A stretch of DNA of 45,551 bases, from NCBI GenBank assembly GCA_001770855.1, contig MESE01000116.1, positions 12,755 through 58,305 on the forward strand, in the 5' to 3' direction. Source of the DNA: Burkholderiales bacterium RIFCSPLOWO2_02_FULL_57_36. GTDB taxonomy: Bacteria > Pseudomonadota > Gammaproteobacteria > Burkholderiales > Burkholderiaceae_D. Positions 1-8,366 of this stretch are shown here, one piece after another. Below the pieces are notes generated by a model. The model made no database searches and was not told the DNA's origin. It saw only the letters and a program-made list of their open reading frames with translations. The translations under genes and the position numbers were made by a program. Positions within the stretch are counted from its first letter, which is position 1. Every line of letters starts with the position of its first letter.

Positions 1-1604
1 TGCCGCAAACCAATCTGTACTTCAATGTCGAGGTATCCGCGGCGCGTTATCCGGACAAGCCGTACATTGTTTTCTTCGATACCGCGATCACCTTTGCCGA
101 GTTCAAGGACGAGACCGAGCGGATCGCCGGGTATCTGGAACAGCAATGCGGCATCAGGAAAGGCGACCGGGTTCTGCTGTACATGCAGAACAGTCCGCAA
201 TTCGTGCTGGCGTACTACGGCATCTTGCGCGCCAACGCGGTCGTGGTTCCGATCAACCCGATGAACCTGACCACCGAGTTGCGTCATTATGTCGACGATA
301 CCGGTGCGACGACCGCATTCGTTCCGCAAGACCTGCTGGCGCAGATGCAACCGTTGCTCGGCGAAGGGCTTGAACATATTATCGTTGCCGCCTATTCGGA
401 TTACCTGAAGCGTCCGACCGATTTGAATGTGCCGGAATTCATCGCTGCGCCAAGGCAGCCGATTGCCGGACCCGGCATTGCGCTGTGGAGCGCCATGCTG
501 GCGCGGAATCTGAAGCCGGGGCCGCTGACCGCCGGGCCGGACGACTTGTGCGTGATGCCTTACACATCAGGCACGACCGGTAATCCGAAAGGCTGCATGC
601 ATACGCACCGCAGCGTCATGTACAACACGGTGGCCGGTGTGTGCTGGGTAGGTTCGCAACCGGATACGGTGTTGCTGTCGGTATTGCCGTATTTTCATGT
701 GACCGGCATGCAGGGCAGCATGAACTCGCCGATGTTTGTCGGCAGCACGATGATATTGCTGCCGCGCTGGGAGCGCGACACCGCCGCGCAATGCATCCAG
801 CGCTACGGCGTCAACGGAGTGCAGTTGATTTCCACCATGGTGGTGGACTTTTTGTCGAATCCGAAAGTCGGCGAATATGATTTATCCAGCCTGACGCGCA
901 TCAGCGGCGGCGGCGCGGCGATGCCGGAAGCCGTTGCGCAAAAGCTCGACGATCTGATCGGCGTGCCCTACGTCGAAGGTTATGGCATGTCCGAAACCAT
1001 GGCGGCTACCCACATCAATCCAACGTCGCGGCCGAAAAAGCAATGCCTGGGCATGCCGATATACGATGTCGATGCGCGGGTCGTCAATCCGGAGACTTTG
1101 CATGAACTGCCGCTGGGAGAAGTAGGCGAGATTATCGTCAGCGCGCCGCAAGTGATGCAGGGTTACTGGAACAATCCGGGAGCGACGCAAGACGCATTCG
1201 TCGAGCTCGACGGGAAGCGATTTTTGCGCACCGGCGACCTGGCGACCGTCGACGAGGATGGGTATTTTTTCATGGTCGACCGCTTGAAGCGCATGATCAA
1301 TGCTTCGGGTTACAAGGTTTGGCCGGCAGAGGTGGAAGCGCTGATGTATCAGCACCCGGCGATCAAGGAAGCTTGTATCATCGCAGCTCGTGACGTAAAA
1401 CGCGGCGAGACGGTAAAAGCGATGGTCGTGCTCAAGGATGATTTTCAGGGCAAGGTGACCGAGCAGGAAATCATCGACTGGGCACGTGAAAACATGGCCG
1501 CATACAAGAGTCCGCGGATCGTGCAGTTCCTGGCCATGCTGCCCAAATCCGGCACCGGAAAAGTACAGTGGCGCGAACTGCAGCAGCGCGAGCTTGACGC
1601 ATAA
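1..1604 (+). CDS. Acyl-CoA ligase (AMP-forming), 5'-truncated by the window edge
   Basis: Activates a carboxylic acid to its CoA thioester through an acyl-adenylate (ANL superfamily). The reading frame is open from base 3 without a start, so the true start lies before the window; 533 residues are visible, and the family is usually about 520–560, so few are missing. Motifs seen in order are the P-loop YTSGTTGNPKG, the adenylate-binding EGYGMSET, the hinge block FLRTGDLATVDEDGYFF, DRLKRMINASGYKVWP, and the C-terminal catalytic lysine in PKSGTGKVQWREL. The substrate cannot be read from sequence; it resembles long-chain or aromatic acid ligases. The SDR gene follows after about 30 bp and a second ligase after that, which suggests one operon for catabolism of an organic acid. 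Confidence 0.9.
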   Translation, partial: PQTNLYFNVEVSAARYPDKPYIVFFDTAITFAEFKDETERIAGYLEQQCGIRKGDRVLLYMQNSPQFVLAYYGILRANAVVVPINPMNLTTELRHYVDDTGATTAFVPQDLLAQMQPLLGEGLEHIIVAAYSDYLKRPTDLNVPEFIAAPRQPIAGPGIALWSAMLARNLKPGPLTAGPDDLCVMPYTSGTTGNPKGCMHTHRSVMYNTVAGVCWVGSQPDTVLLSVLPYFHVTGMQGSMNSPMFVGSTMILLPRWERDTAAQCIQRYGVNGVQLISTMVVDFLSNPKVGEYDLSSLTRISGGGAAMPEAVAQKLDDLIGVPYVEGYGMSETMAATHINPTSRPKKQCLGMPIYDVDARVVNPETLHELPLGEVGEIIVSAPQVMQGYWNNPGATQDAFVELDGKRFLRTGDLATVDEDGYFFMVDRLKRMINASGYKVWPAEVEALMYQHPAIKEACIIAARDVKRGETVKAMVVLKDDFQGKVTEQEIIDWARENMAAYKSPRIVQFLAMLPKSGTGKVQWRELQQRELDA

Positions 1605-1633
1605 TTTCCCGTAAACGACATATGGAGAACCTC

Positions 1634-2419
1634 ATGAGATTTCAGAACAAGGTAGCGATTATTACCGGTGCGGCAAGCGGAATCGGCCGGGCTGTGGCAC
1701 AGCGCTTGTCGAGTGAAGGCGCAAGCGTTGCCTTGGTGGACAGAAATCAGCAAGGACTGGCCGAAGTGGCCGCCTCCCTGCCGGACCAGTCGAAGGTTTG
1801 GCATCGCGCGCTGGACATCGCCAACGAAGCTGAAGTAGCGCAGTGCGTGGTCGATGTATTCGAAAAATTCGGACGGGTCGACGTACTATGCAACAACGCC
1901 GGCATCGCGGGCGGAGATTATTCGGCGATCTCGGAAACCGACACCAGCGTATGGCAGCAGATCATGGCGGTCAACGTGATGGGGGCGGTCAATTTCACAA
2001 AGTACGCATCGCGCATCATGCGCGATCAAAAAAGCGGCGCAATCGTCAATACCGCATCGGTAGCCGGTGTCCGTTCCGGCGCCGGCGGCAATGCGTACAG
2101 CGCGTCCAAGGCGGCAGTGATCAACTTGACCCAGACCTGCGCCTGCGACCTCGGCGAATTCAACGTGCGCGTCAACGCGGTATGCCCGGGCCTGATCGAA
2201 ACCGGCATGACCGCGCCGGTGTTCGACCGCGCACGGGAAGTGCAGAAGGAGCACAAGCTGGGATCGCGCTGCGAACTTCGCCGTTACGGACACCCGCATG
2301 AAATCGCCGCGGCGATCGCCTTCCTTGCCAGCGACGATGCAAGTTATATTACGGGGCAGGCGCTCCCTGTCGATGGCGGCAATACCGCTTCCCTGAACCT
2401 GCCGGGCATGAAGGTTTAG
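1634..2419 (+). CDS. Short-chain dehydrogenase/reductase (SDR)
   Basis: An NAD(P)-dependent oxidoreductase of the classical SDR family, 261 residues. It shows the cofactor motif TGAASGIG (residues 11–18), the NNAG motif (87–90), the catalytic Ser142, and YSASK with Tyr155 and Lys159; the C-terminal end ITGQALPVDGG is typical of the family. An in-frame ATG lies 12 bp upstream at 1622, but GGAG at 1624–1627 is correctly spaced only for the ATG at 1634, so that start is chosen. It sits between two acyl-CoA ligase genes on the same strand, so a role in oxidising a hydroxyacyl-CoA or related alcohol intermediate is likely but inferred. The substrate is unknown. Confidence 0.9.
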   Translation: MRFQNKVAIITGAASGIGRAVAQRLSSEGASVALVDRNQQGLAEVAASLPDQSKVWHRALDIANEAEVAQCVVDVFEKFGRVDVLCNNAGIAGGDYSAISETDTSVWQQIMAVNVMGAVNFTKYASRIMRDQKSGAIVNTASVAGVRSGAGGNAYSASKAAVINLTQTCACDLGEFNVRVNAVCPGLIETGMTAPVFDRAREVQKEHKLGSRCELRRYGHPHEIAAAIAFLASDDASYITGQALPVDGGNTASLNLPGMKV

Positions 2420-2463
2420 CATTGACGCATGCCGGCACGCCACAATCATCTTTGGACTCACGC

Positions 2464-4023
2464 ATGAACATTGAAGAACTAATTGAGCAGCCGTTTGTGG
2501 TTTTAACCGACCTGGTTCGCGTCTACTCGCAGGATCAGCCAGAACATCCGGCTTTGATTCAGGACGAACGGACCTTGAATTATGCGCAGCTGAACGCATT
2601 GGTCGACCGGATTGCCGCCTCGCTACAGCGCGATGGCTTGAAGCCCGGCGATGCACTGGCGATTTGCGCATTCGCGTCGATTGAATACGCGGCCGTATTT
2701 CTGGGAGGATTGCGGGCCGGCGTTGCGGTTGCGCCGCTCGCACCATCATCAACCGCACAAAGTCTTGTGACCATGGCTGCGGATGCCGGCGCCACGCTGT
2801 TCTTTGTTGACGCGGGCGTGGCGGCAGAGCTCGAACCGGTAAAAGGGCAACTTTCGGCGAAGCTGATTTCACTGGACGGCTCGCCCGCCGGACAGGCTTT
2901 TCAGGACTGGCTGGCACCCGCGGGCGCCAAGCCGGTACCGGTCGCGATTGCGCCGGAAGCGCCATTCAACATTATCTATTCATCCGGTACTACCGGTGCG
3001 CCAAAAGGCATCGTCCAGTCGCACGGCATGCGCTGGGCGCACGTGCAGCGCGGCACGCTGAGCGGATACGGTCCGCAGGCAATTTCGCTGATTTCGACAC
3101 CGCTATATTCGAATACGACCCTGGTTTGCTTTTTTCCGACCATCGGCCTCGGCGGAACGGTTGTCCTGATGGCCAAGTTCGATGCAAAGCGCTATCTCGA
3201 ATTGGCGCAAAAGCACCGGGTCACGCATACGATGCTGGTGCCGGTTCAGTATCAGCGCATCATGTCGCACCCGGATTTCAATGGCTATGATTTGTCCTCG
3301 TTCCAGAAGAAATTCTGTACCAGCGCGCCGTTTTCGGCGGCATTGAAAGCGGATATTCTCAAGCGCTGGCCGGGTGGGCTGGTGGAATACTATGGCATGA
3401 CCGAGGGCGGTGGAACCTGCATCCTGGTTGCCCACGAGCATCCCGACAAGCTGCATACGGTAGGGTGTCCGGCACCGGGTCACGATATCCGGCTGATCGA
3501 CGACAACGGCAACGAGGTTGCGCAAGGAGAGATCGGCGAAGTGGTGGGACATTCTCCTGCAATGATGAATGAGTACCACAATCAGCCCGAGAAGACCGCT
3601 GAAGTCGAATGGTTTGATCCGACCGGCAAACGATTCATCCGCACCGGCGATGTCGGAAGATTCGATGAAGACGGATTTCTTACGCTGCTCGATCGCAAGA
3701 AGGACATGATCATTTCAGGCGGATTCAACGTTTATCCGAGCGATCTTGAAGTGGTGCTGCGCCAGCATCCCGAACTGGAAGACGTCGCGGTGGTGGGTGT
3801 GCCGTCCGAGCGCTGGGGTGAAACGCCGGTGGCCTTTGCGGTGCCTCGCCCGGGGTCGCGGCTCGGATCGGAAGAGCTGCTGGCCTGGGCCAACGAGCGC
3901 CTCGGAAAAACCCAGCGGCTGGCTGCGGTGCGGATCGTCGACAGCCTGCCTCGCAGTGCGATCGGCAAGGTGTTGAAACGCGAATTGCGCGACGGATTTC
4001 GCTCGGAACGGCAGTTGCCGTAA
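2464..4023 (+). CDS. AMP-dependent acyl-CoA ligase (second of the cluster)
   Basis: ANL-superfamily acid–CoA ligase, 519 residues from ATG 2464. It shows IIYSSGTTGAPKG, EYYGMTEGGG, the hinge FIRTGDVGRFDEDGFL, DRKKDMIISGGFNVYP, and the catalytic lysine in LPRSAIGKVLKREL. An in-frame TTG at 2422, just after the SDR stop and preceded by GAAGG, would add 14 residues; ATG 2464 is kept because the family usually starts close to this point. It resembles 4-coumarate/aryl- or acyl-CoA ligases but differs clearly from the ligase at the left edge, so the two probably act on different acids or different steps. It is the last gene of the + strand group and converges on the cyclase gene. Confidence 0.88.
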   Translation: MNIEELIEQPFVVLTDLVRVYSQDQPEHPALIQDERTLNYAQLNALVDRIAASLQRDGLKPGDALAICAFASIEYAAVFLGGLRAGVAVAPLAPSSTAQSLVTMAADAGATLFFVDAGVAAELEPVKGQLSAKLISLDGSPAGQAFQDWLAPAGAKPVPVAIAPEAPFNIIYSSGTTGAPKGIVQSHGMRWAHVQRGTLSGYGPQAISLISTPLYSNTTLVCFFPTIGLGGTVVLMAKFDAKRYLELAQKHRVTHTMLVPVQYQRIMSHPDFNGYDLSSFQKKFCTSAPFSAALKADILKRWPGGLVEYYGMTEGGGTCILVAHEHPDKLHTVGCPAPGHDIRLIDDNGNEVAQGEIGEVVGHSPAMMNEYHNQPEKTAEVEWFDPTGKRFIRTGDVGRFDEDGFLTLLDRKKDMIISGGFNVYPSDLEVVLRQHPELEDVAVVGVPSERWGETPVAFAVPRPGSRLGSEELLAWANERLGKTQRLAAVRIVDSLPRSAIGKVLKRELRDGFRSERQLP

Positions 4024-4030
4024 ATTCAGT

Positions 4031-4057
4031 TTGCGATCGGTTCTCGACCGATCGCAA
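4031..4057. repeat. Perfect 11-bp inverted repeat between convergent genes
   Basis: TTGCGATCGGT (4031–4041) and ACCGATCGCAA (4047–4057) are perfect complements around the 5-nt loop TCTCG. It lies 8 bp past the ligase stop and 33 bp before the end of the opposing cyclase gene. Neither side carries a T-run, so it is not a classical intrinsic terminator. It may protect both 3' ends or help termination. Confidence 0.6.
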
Positions 4058-4090
4058 GCGATGCCGCCCGCGCGGATTCGTTTCGAATGA

Positions 4091-5140
4091 TCAGACCGTG
4101 GCAATCGGCGTAACGGGCGAGCCGACCGCGCCGGGCAGCCGCAAAGGCGGCGCGGTCAGCATGAAGCGGCTGCGCTGGTGATCGTGCAGCCATTCAGCCA
4201 GGTCCTTCAAGTACCACAGTTCACCCAGCGGTATTCCCAGTTTGAACAGGCAGTGATGGTGCAACGGAAGCAAGGATTTCCTCCCGCTCTTCTCGACCGC
4301 CGGGTAGGCTTCAACCGCATAGTTGTCGGCACATAGCGCACTGATGCCGGAATCGGTGATCCATTGCAGCAAGCGTTCATCGCGTCCGTTCAGCACGCAG
4401 CAGGTGTGGTGCAAGATATCCGGGTCGGGATTGCCGTCCATGCCGGCCACCAGTTCAGCAAAACCGGTACGCAAGACCAGGAAATCGCCTTGCTCGATCG
4501 CGATGGAGTCGGCCGCCATGACCGAACTCAGCTCTTCGTAGCCGATCAATTTCCTCTCCTGGCCGAAATGGCGCTGCAGATCCACCAGCACGCCGCGCCC
4601 CTGCATGCCATGCACGGCCATGTTCTCGATGCCGAGTGCATTTGCAAAGGACAGGTTCGGGCCATCGCATCCGCAGTCATGCTCCGCGCCGCTTGCTTCA
4701 TATTGAACCGGTCCCTGCATGTCGCTGTTGGCGCGATATCCGTTGTAGTACACCAATTCTTCCGCGCCGTCGCCTTCGACGTCGAAGCGCGCGCCGACAT
4801 GCGCCAGCGAATCCCATTGCGTCGAATACTGCAAGGTGATGAGGACCTGATCGTCCGAGACGATGTCGATGCTGTCCGAATCGATGCGGTTCATCGGAAA
4901 ATTCAACATCGGTTTTCCATCGCGATAGGTCGGTTGGAGACGCGGCGGGTTCCTGCGCGGATTGAGCAGGTTTCCGCCCGGCAGATCCAGGGGAAGCGAT
5001 AAACAAAAGCTGCGTCCTTCCCGTATTTCCGCGGCACCTTTGAGTACTTGATCGCGGGTGATCAGGTTGACCCGGCCTAACTGGTCATCGGGTCCGAAGT
5101 CTCCCCAGTTGGATCCTGCAGGGCGATTTTTCCAACGCAT
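4091..5140 (-). CDS. Cyclase-family (kynurenine formamidase-like) metal hydrolase
   Basis: A 349-residue protein that I assign to the cyclase family (PF04199), which contains kynurenine formamidase and related metal-dependent hydrolases acting on amides, lactones or cyclic substrates. The supporting feature is the segment QWDSLAHVGARFD, a variant of the metal-binding HxGTHxD motif seen in the longer members, and the overall length near 350. A good ribosome site, AGGAG, lies 6–7 nt before the ATG. It is followed on the same strand by nothing and preceded by the SMP-30 gene 245 bp upstream. The neighbours suggest ring or lactone hydrolysis in a catabolic route; the substrate is unknown. Confidence 0.78.
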   Translation of the reverse strand: MRWKNRPAGSNWGDFGPDDQLGRVNLITRDQVLKGAAEIREGRSFCLSLPLDLPGGNLLNPRRNPPRLQPTYRDGKPMLNFPMNRIDSDSIDIVSDDQVLITLQYSTQWDSLAHVGARFDVEGDGAEELVYYNGYRANSDMQGPVQYEASGAEHDCGCDGPNLSFANALGIENMAVHGMQGRGVLVDLQRHFGQERKLIGYEELSSVMAADSIAIEQGDFLVLRTGFAELVAGMDGNPDPDILHHTCCVLNGRDERLLQWITDSGISALCADNYAVEAYPAVEKSGRKSLLPLHHHCLFKLGIPLGELWYLKDLAEWLHDHQRSRFMLTAPPLRLPGAVGSPVTPIATV

Positions 5141-5242
5141 GTTTGGCTCCTGTATCGCGAATAGTGTTGCGGAAATCGATGGTGTGGTTGCTATGCTATT
5201 TTTTTCGCCACGGCCCGATCTGTACTCTGCGCGGCGTAAAAG

Positions 5243-5266
5243 GAATGAACAGGGTAGCGTTCATTC
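5243..5266. promoter_or_regulatory. Dyad GAATGAAC-N8-GTTCATTC upstream of the cyclase gene
   Basis: Two perfect 8-bp complementary arms separated by 8 bp lie about 105–125 bp upstream of the cyclase start (minus strand). The size and symmetry suit a dimeric repressor or activator site. No regulator gene is in the window. Binding is inferred only. Confidence 0.4.
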
Positions 5267-5385
5267 ATCGATCCTCGGCAAAAACGCAGCAACGAACGCG
5301 TGCGGCGGATTGGCCGGATTGAGTTTATTACGCCAAGCTTTCCGGCGGCGCTTCCGGGGCTGCGCCAAGGCATGACCAGGGCTTG

Positions 5386-6237
5386 CTATGGCAATCCCGC
5401 ACCCGGAACCTCGACTTGCAGCGCCGTGATGCGGCTGTTGCGCTCAGCCAGTGATTTTTCGGGTTTCGACACCCTCCCGGTCACCATGTACAAGGTCCGG
5501 CGATCCTCGCCGCCCAATGCGCAGGCGATAGCCTGGTTTTCCACCGCGATGCGATCGGCGATCTCGCCGTGCTCGCGCACCCGGAGGAATTCCGAGGTGG
5601 GCGGAGAAGCGACCCAGATCGCGCCCTCCGCATCCAGGCAGATTCCATCCGGCGATGCATCGCCGAGATCCGCCCATACACGTCGACGGTTGAGGGATCC
5701 GTCATCCGAGATGTCGAATGCGGTCAGCCGTTTGCCGAAGGTCTCCGCAACGATCAGGGTTTTTCCATCCGGCGTAATCACGCATCCGTTGGGAAACAGC
5801 AGATCGTCGGCTACCGCGCGCGCCTGACCGTCCGGCGTCACCATCAGCAGCACGGTCGGCTTGACCGGTGCGCGGCCGACCAGATCGAAGCCGAAATTGC
5901 CGATGTAGGCGCGGCCTTGCCGATCGACCACCATGTCGTTGCAGTGGAAGGGGGCAAGGGCGCTGAGATCGGCTACTTCGGTCAATCCATCGGGATCTTG
6001 GCGCAGCAAACGCCGGTCGGTCATCGATACCACCAGAAGACGCCCATCCGGCAACCAGCCCAGGCCGGAAGGTTGTCCCGCTACTTCGGCCACCGTGGAT
6101 TGCCGGCCGTTCCGATCGATACACATTACCTGGTGCGTGTAAAAATCGGAAAACCACAACATGCCGTCATGCCAGCGCGGCGCTTCCGCGAAAGCCAGGC
6201 CATCGGCTATAAGTGTTGCTTTGTCTGATTTATTCAC
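5386..6237 (-). CDS. SMP-30/gluconolactonase/LRE-family protein
   Basis: A six-bladed beta-propeller lactonase-type enzyme, 283 residues from GTG 6237. Family metal ligands are recognisable: the glutamate in GLAFAEAPRW near residue 18, the asparagine in HCNDMVVDRQG, and the aspartate in SPDGICLDAEG. The frame is open further upstream to a TTG at 6303, but the GTG at 6237 has AGGG about 9 nt before it and places the conserved glutamate where the family has it. Members hydrolyse sugar lactones or other lactones and esters. Its place between the cyclase and the acyl-CoA synthetase on the same strand suggests work on a catabolic intermediate; the substrate is not known. Confidence 0.85.
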   Translation of the reverse strand: MNKSDKATLIADGLAFAEAPRWHDGMLWFSDFYTHQVMCIDRNGRQSTVAEVAGQPSGLGWLPDGRLLVVSMTDRRLLRQDPDGLTEVADLSALAPFHCNDMVVDRQGRAYIGNFGFDLVGRAPVKPTVLLMVTPDGQARAVADDLLFPNGCVITPDGKTLIVAETFGKRLTAFDISDDGSLNRRRVWADLGDASPDGICLDAEGAIWVASPPTSEFLRVREHGEIADRIAVENQAIACALGGEDRRTLYMVTGRVSKPEKSLAERNSRITALQVEVPGAGLP

Positions 6238-6562
6238 CGCGTTTTTCCCTGTATTGATTAAGTGCTGCCGCCATCGCGGCTGCGGTTTCGGCCTGATAAG
6301 CAACGGCCCGGTTTATCGTTAGAAAGCCCGCGCTTGGCGGGCTTTTATTTGCGCTTGCAGCGAAGACTGTCAACTCTCTTTCGTACAAATTTCAACAGGT
6401 CGTCAACACAGCCGCATCGCAAAGCGAAAATGTTATTGATCGCAAATTCTCGTCAAGAACAAAGTGACGACCAAACTAACGTAACAAGCACAGCATGTCA
6501 ACAAATCCGGAATGTGGTTCTGCAATGCAGAAATGCATTTGCCGAGAAATACTGGAAATTGA
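6238..6562. other. Non-coding interval between SMP-30 gene and acyl-CoA synthetase
   Basis: About 325 bp without a credible gene. It contains the terminator-like hairpin at 6323–6345; the rest, A/T-rich around 6360–6560, shows no tRNA, no recognised RNA motif and no ORF with a ribosome site. It should hold the promoter of the SMP-30 gene. Confidence 0.6.
6323..6347. terminator. Intrinsic terminator-like hairpin (bidirectional)
   Basis: AAAGCCCGC (6323–6331), loop GCTTG, GCGGGCTTT (6337–6345): a 9-bp perfect stem. The T-run is better on the + strand, but the only gene ending nearby is the minus-strand acyl-CoA synthetase that stops at 6563, so it probably ends that transcript. Confidence 0.7.
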
Positions 6563-8251
6563 TCAAAGTTTGGCGGCTTCTTGCGCGCGCTCCTGTTCCA
6601 GTAATCGCAGTATCCGCCGTTGCAACTTGCCGGTTGTCGTCATCGGCAATTGATCGACAATCTCGATTTCTTTTGGATATTCATACGGCGCGAGCTTCCC
6701 ACGTACATGCGCTTGCAGCTCTGCGATCAGGCGCTGATCGAGTGCCGGATCTCGTTCGGTTCCCGGAGTCAATACAACGAACGCCTTGACGATATTGCCG
6801 CGTTCAACATCGGGTTTGGGAACCACTGCGGCGTTGGCAACCGCCGGATGCTTGACCAGGCAGTTTTCGATTTCCGAAGGACCGATGCGATATCCGGCGG
6901 CTTTGAACATGTCGTCCGCGCGGCCCTGGTACCACAGATACCCATCCTGATCGGCCGAGGCCAGGTCGCCGGTACGGCACCAGTCGCCGACGTATTTTTC
7001 TTTGGTTGCCTGCGGATTTTTCCAGTATTCGATAAAAAACACAGGATCCGGATGGCCGTGAATATCATAGCGGTTGACCGCGACTTCGCCGATTTCCCCG
7101 GCATTGACGACTTTGCCTTCGTCGTTGACCACCGCCACTTGATGGCCTGGATATGGACGCCCCATGCTGCCGGGTTTGGCCGGCCATTTTTGCGCACTGT
7201 TGCCGACGATATAGTTCATTTCGGTCTGGCCGAACATTTCATTGATCGTAATGCCCAGCGCCGATTGGCCCCAGTTGAAGACAGCGTCGCCCACCGCTTC
7301 GCCCGCACTCATGATTGCGCGGAGCTTGAGTTGGTATTTATCGCGCGGCTTGGGCACTGCCTTCATCATCATTTTCAAGGCGGTCGGGAAAAGAAAGGTA
7401 TTGGTCACCGCATATTTTTCTAGTAAATGGAACGCGGTTTCCGCGGAGAAGCGCCCGCGATAGCCGACTATCGGTTTGCCGAAATACAGCGTCGGCAGCA
7501 ATGCATCCATCAGGCCCCCGGTCCATGCCCAATCGGCGGGAGACCAGAACACATCGCCTGGCTGGGGAAACCAGTTTTGCGATGCGACGAAGCCGGTCAG
7601 ATTGCCGATGATCGCGCTATGCGGAAGCAAGGCGCCTTTCGGCGCGCCGGTGGTGCCGCTGGTATAGATCAGGATCGCGGGATCGCTCGCGTGTGTCCGG
7701 ACCCGCTGATGAACGGAGGATGCGTTTCCGATTTCGGCATGCCAATCCAGTGTTCCGGACGATTTGCAATCGACTGCGATGACATGCCGCAGCTCGGGGC
7801 AATTGGCGCGGATTTCCATAAGATTGGCAAGCGCCGCGTGATCGACGATCGCGACTGCGGCTTCACTGTTTTGAAGGCGATATTCGAGTGCGTCGGGGCC
7901 AAACAGGATTGACAGCGGCATCGCGACAGCGCCAAGCTGAAAGCAGGCGATATGGGCGACCGCGGTTTCCGCGCGTTGCGGCAAGATGATCGCGACCCGG
8001 TCGCCGCGCCCGATGCCGTGCGTGCGCAGCAGGTTCGAAAGACAGTTCGCCTTTTTCTGCAACTCCGCATAAGTCAGCGTGGCCATAACGCCGGCATCGT
8101 CTTCATAGTGAATTGCAATGCGGGATTTTTCCCTTGCCCAACGGGCGCAGCATACATCGGCTATATTGAATTCCGCCGGAACATTCCAGTGAAATTGTTC
8201 GTAAAGATCACGGTAGCTGTCCATCGAGGCATCGTGGCTGGTAGAACTCAT
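6563..8251 (-). CDS. Acyl-CoA synthetase (medium-chain/AcsM-like)
   Basis: A 562-residue AMP-forming acyl-CoA synthetase, the third ANL enzyme in this cluster. It shows LIYTSGTTGAPKGALLPH, EMFGQTEMNYIVGN, WCRTGDLASADQDGYLWYQGR, DDMFKAAGYRIGPSEIE, and the catalytic lysine in MTTTGKLQRRIL. The pattern GRADDMFKAAGYRIGP is closer to acetyl/medium-chain acyl-CoA synthetases than to the other two ligases here. GGAG six nt before ATG 8251 supports the start. The short upstream region carries a perfect palindrome at 8270–8289 that probably controls it and the divergent hydrolase gene. The preferred acid is not determined. Confidence 0.9.
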   Translation of the reverse strand: MSSTSHDASMDSYRDLYEQFHWNVPAEFNIADVCCARWAREKSRIAIHYEDDAGVMATLTYAELQKKANCLSNLLRTHGIGRGDRVAIILPQRAETAVAHIACFQLGAVAMPLSILFGPDALEYRLQNSEAAVAIVDHAALANLMEIRANCPELRHVIAVDCKSSGTLDWHAEIGNASSVHQRVRTHASDPAILIYTSGTTGAPKGALLPHSAIIGNLTGFVASQNWFPQPGDVFWSPADWAWTGGLMDALLPTLYFGKPIVGYRGRFSAETAFHLLEKYAVTNTFLFPTALKMMMKAVPKPRDKYQLKLRAIMSAGEAVGDAVFNWGQSALGITINEMFGQTEMNYIVGNSAQKWPAKPGSMGRPYPGHQVAVVNDEGKVVNAGEIGEVAVNRYDIHGHPDPVFFIEYWKNPQATKEKYVGDWCRTGDLASADQDGYLWYQGRADDMFKAAGYRIGPSEIENCLVKHPAVANAAVVPKPDVERGNIVKAFVVLTPGTERDPALDQRLIAELQAHVRGKLAPYEYPKEIEIVDQLPMTTTGKLQRRILRLLEQERAQEAAKL

Positions 8252-8269
8252 AAGGTCTCCGGTATAATT

Positions 8270-8289
8270 AATAGAACGATCGTTCTATT
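8270..8289. promoter_or_regulatory. Perfect 20-bp palindrome, putative TetR-type operator
   Basis: AATAGAACGATCGTTCTATT is identical to its reverse complement. It lies 19 bp upstream of the acyl-CoA synthetase ATG and about 78 bp upstream of the alpha/beta hydrolase ATG; TATAAT at 8263–8268 adjoins it on the + strand. Palindromes of this size with GAAC/GTTC cores are typical of TetR-family repressors of acyl-CoA metabolism. The regulator itself is not in the window. Confidence 0.6.
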
Positions 8290-8366
8290 TAATTTTTCAT
8301 TCACATTGATGCACGGAACCATTGCTTCGATTTGCCGCCCATTCTTCCACAAGCTTACAAACTTTC

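Noticed and set aside
1886..2965. Minus-strand frame of 359 codons opposite the SDR and second ligase genes
   Set aside because: Arg/Pro-rich shadow spanning two confident genes; no domain, no plausible start.
4364..5002. Long open frame opposite the cyclase gene (212 codons, + strand)
   Set aside because: It is antisense to a gene with family motifs and a good ribosome site; its own translation shows no domain and no ribosome site.
6238..6562. tRNA or small RNA before the terminator-like hairpin at 6323
   Set aside because: No cloverleaf or T-arm sequence could be found, and no promoter is placed to make a short transcript.
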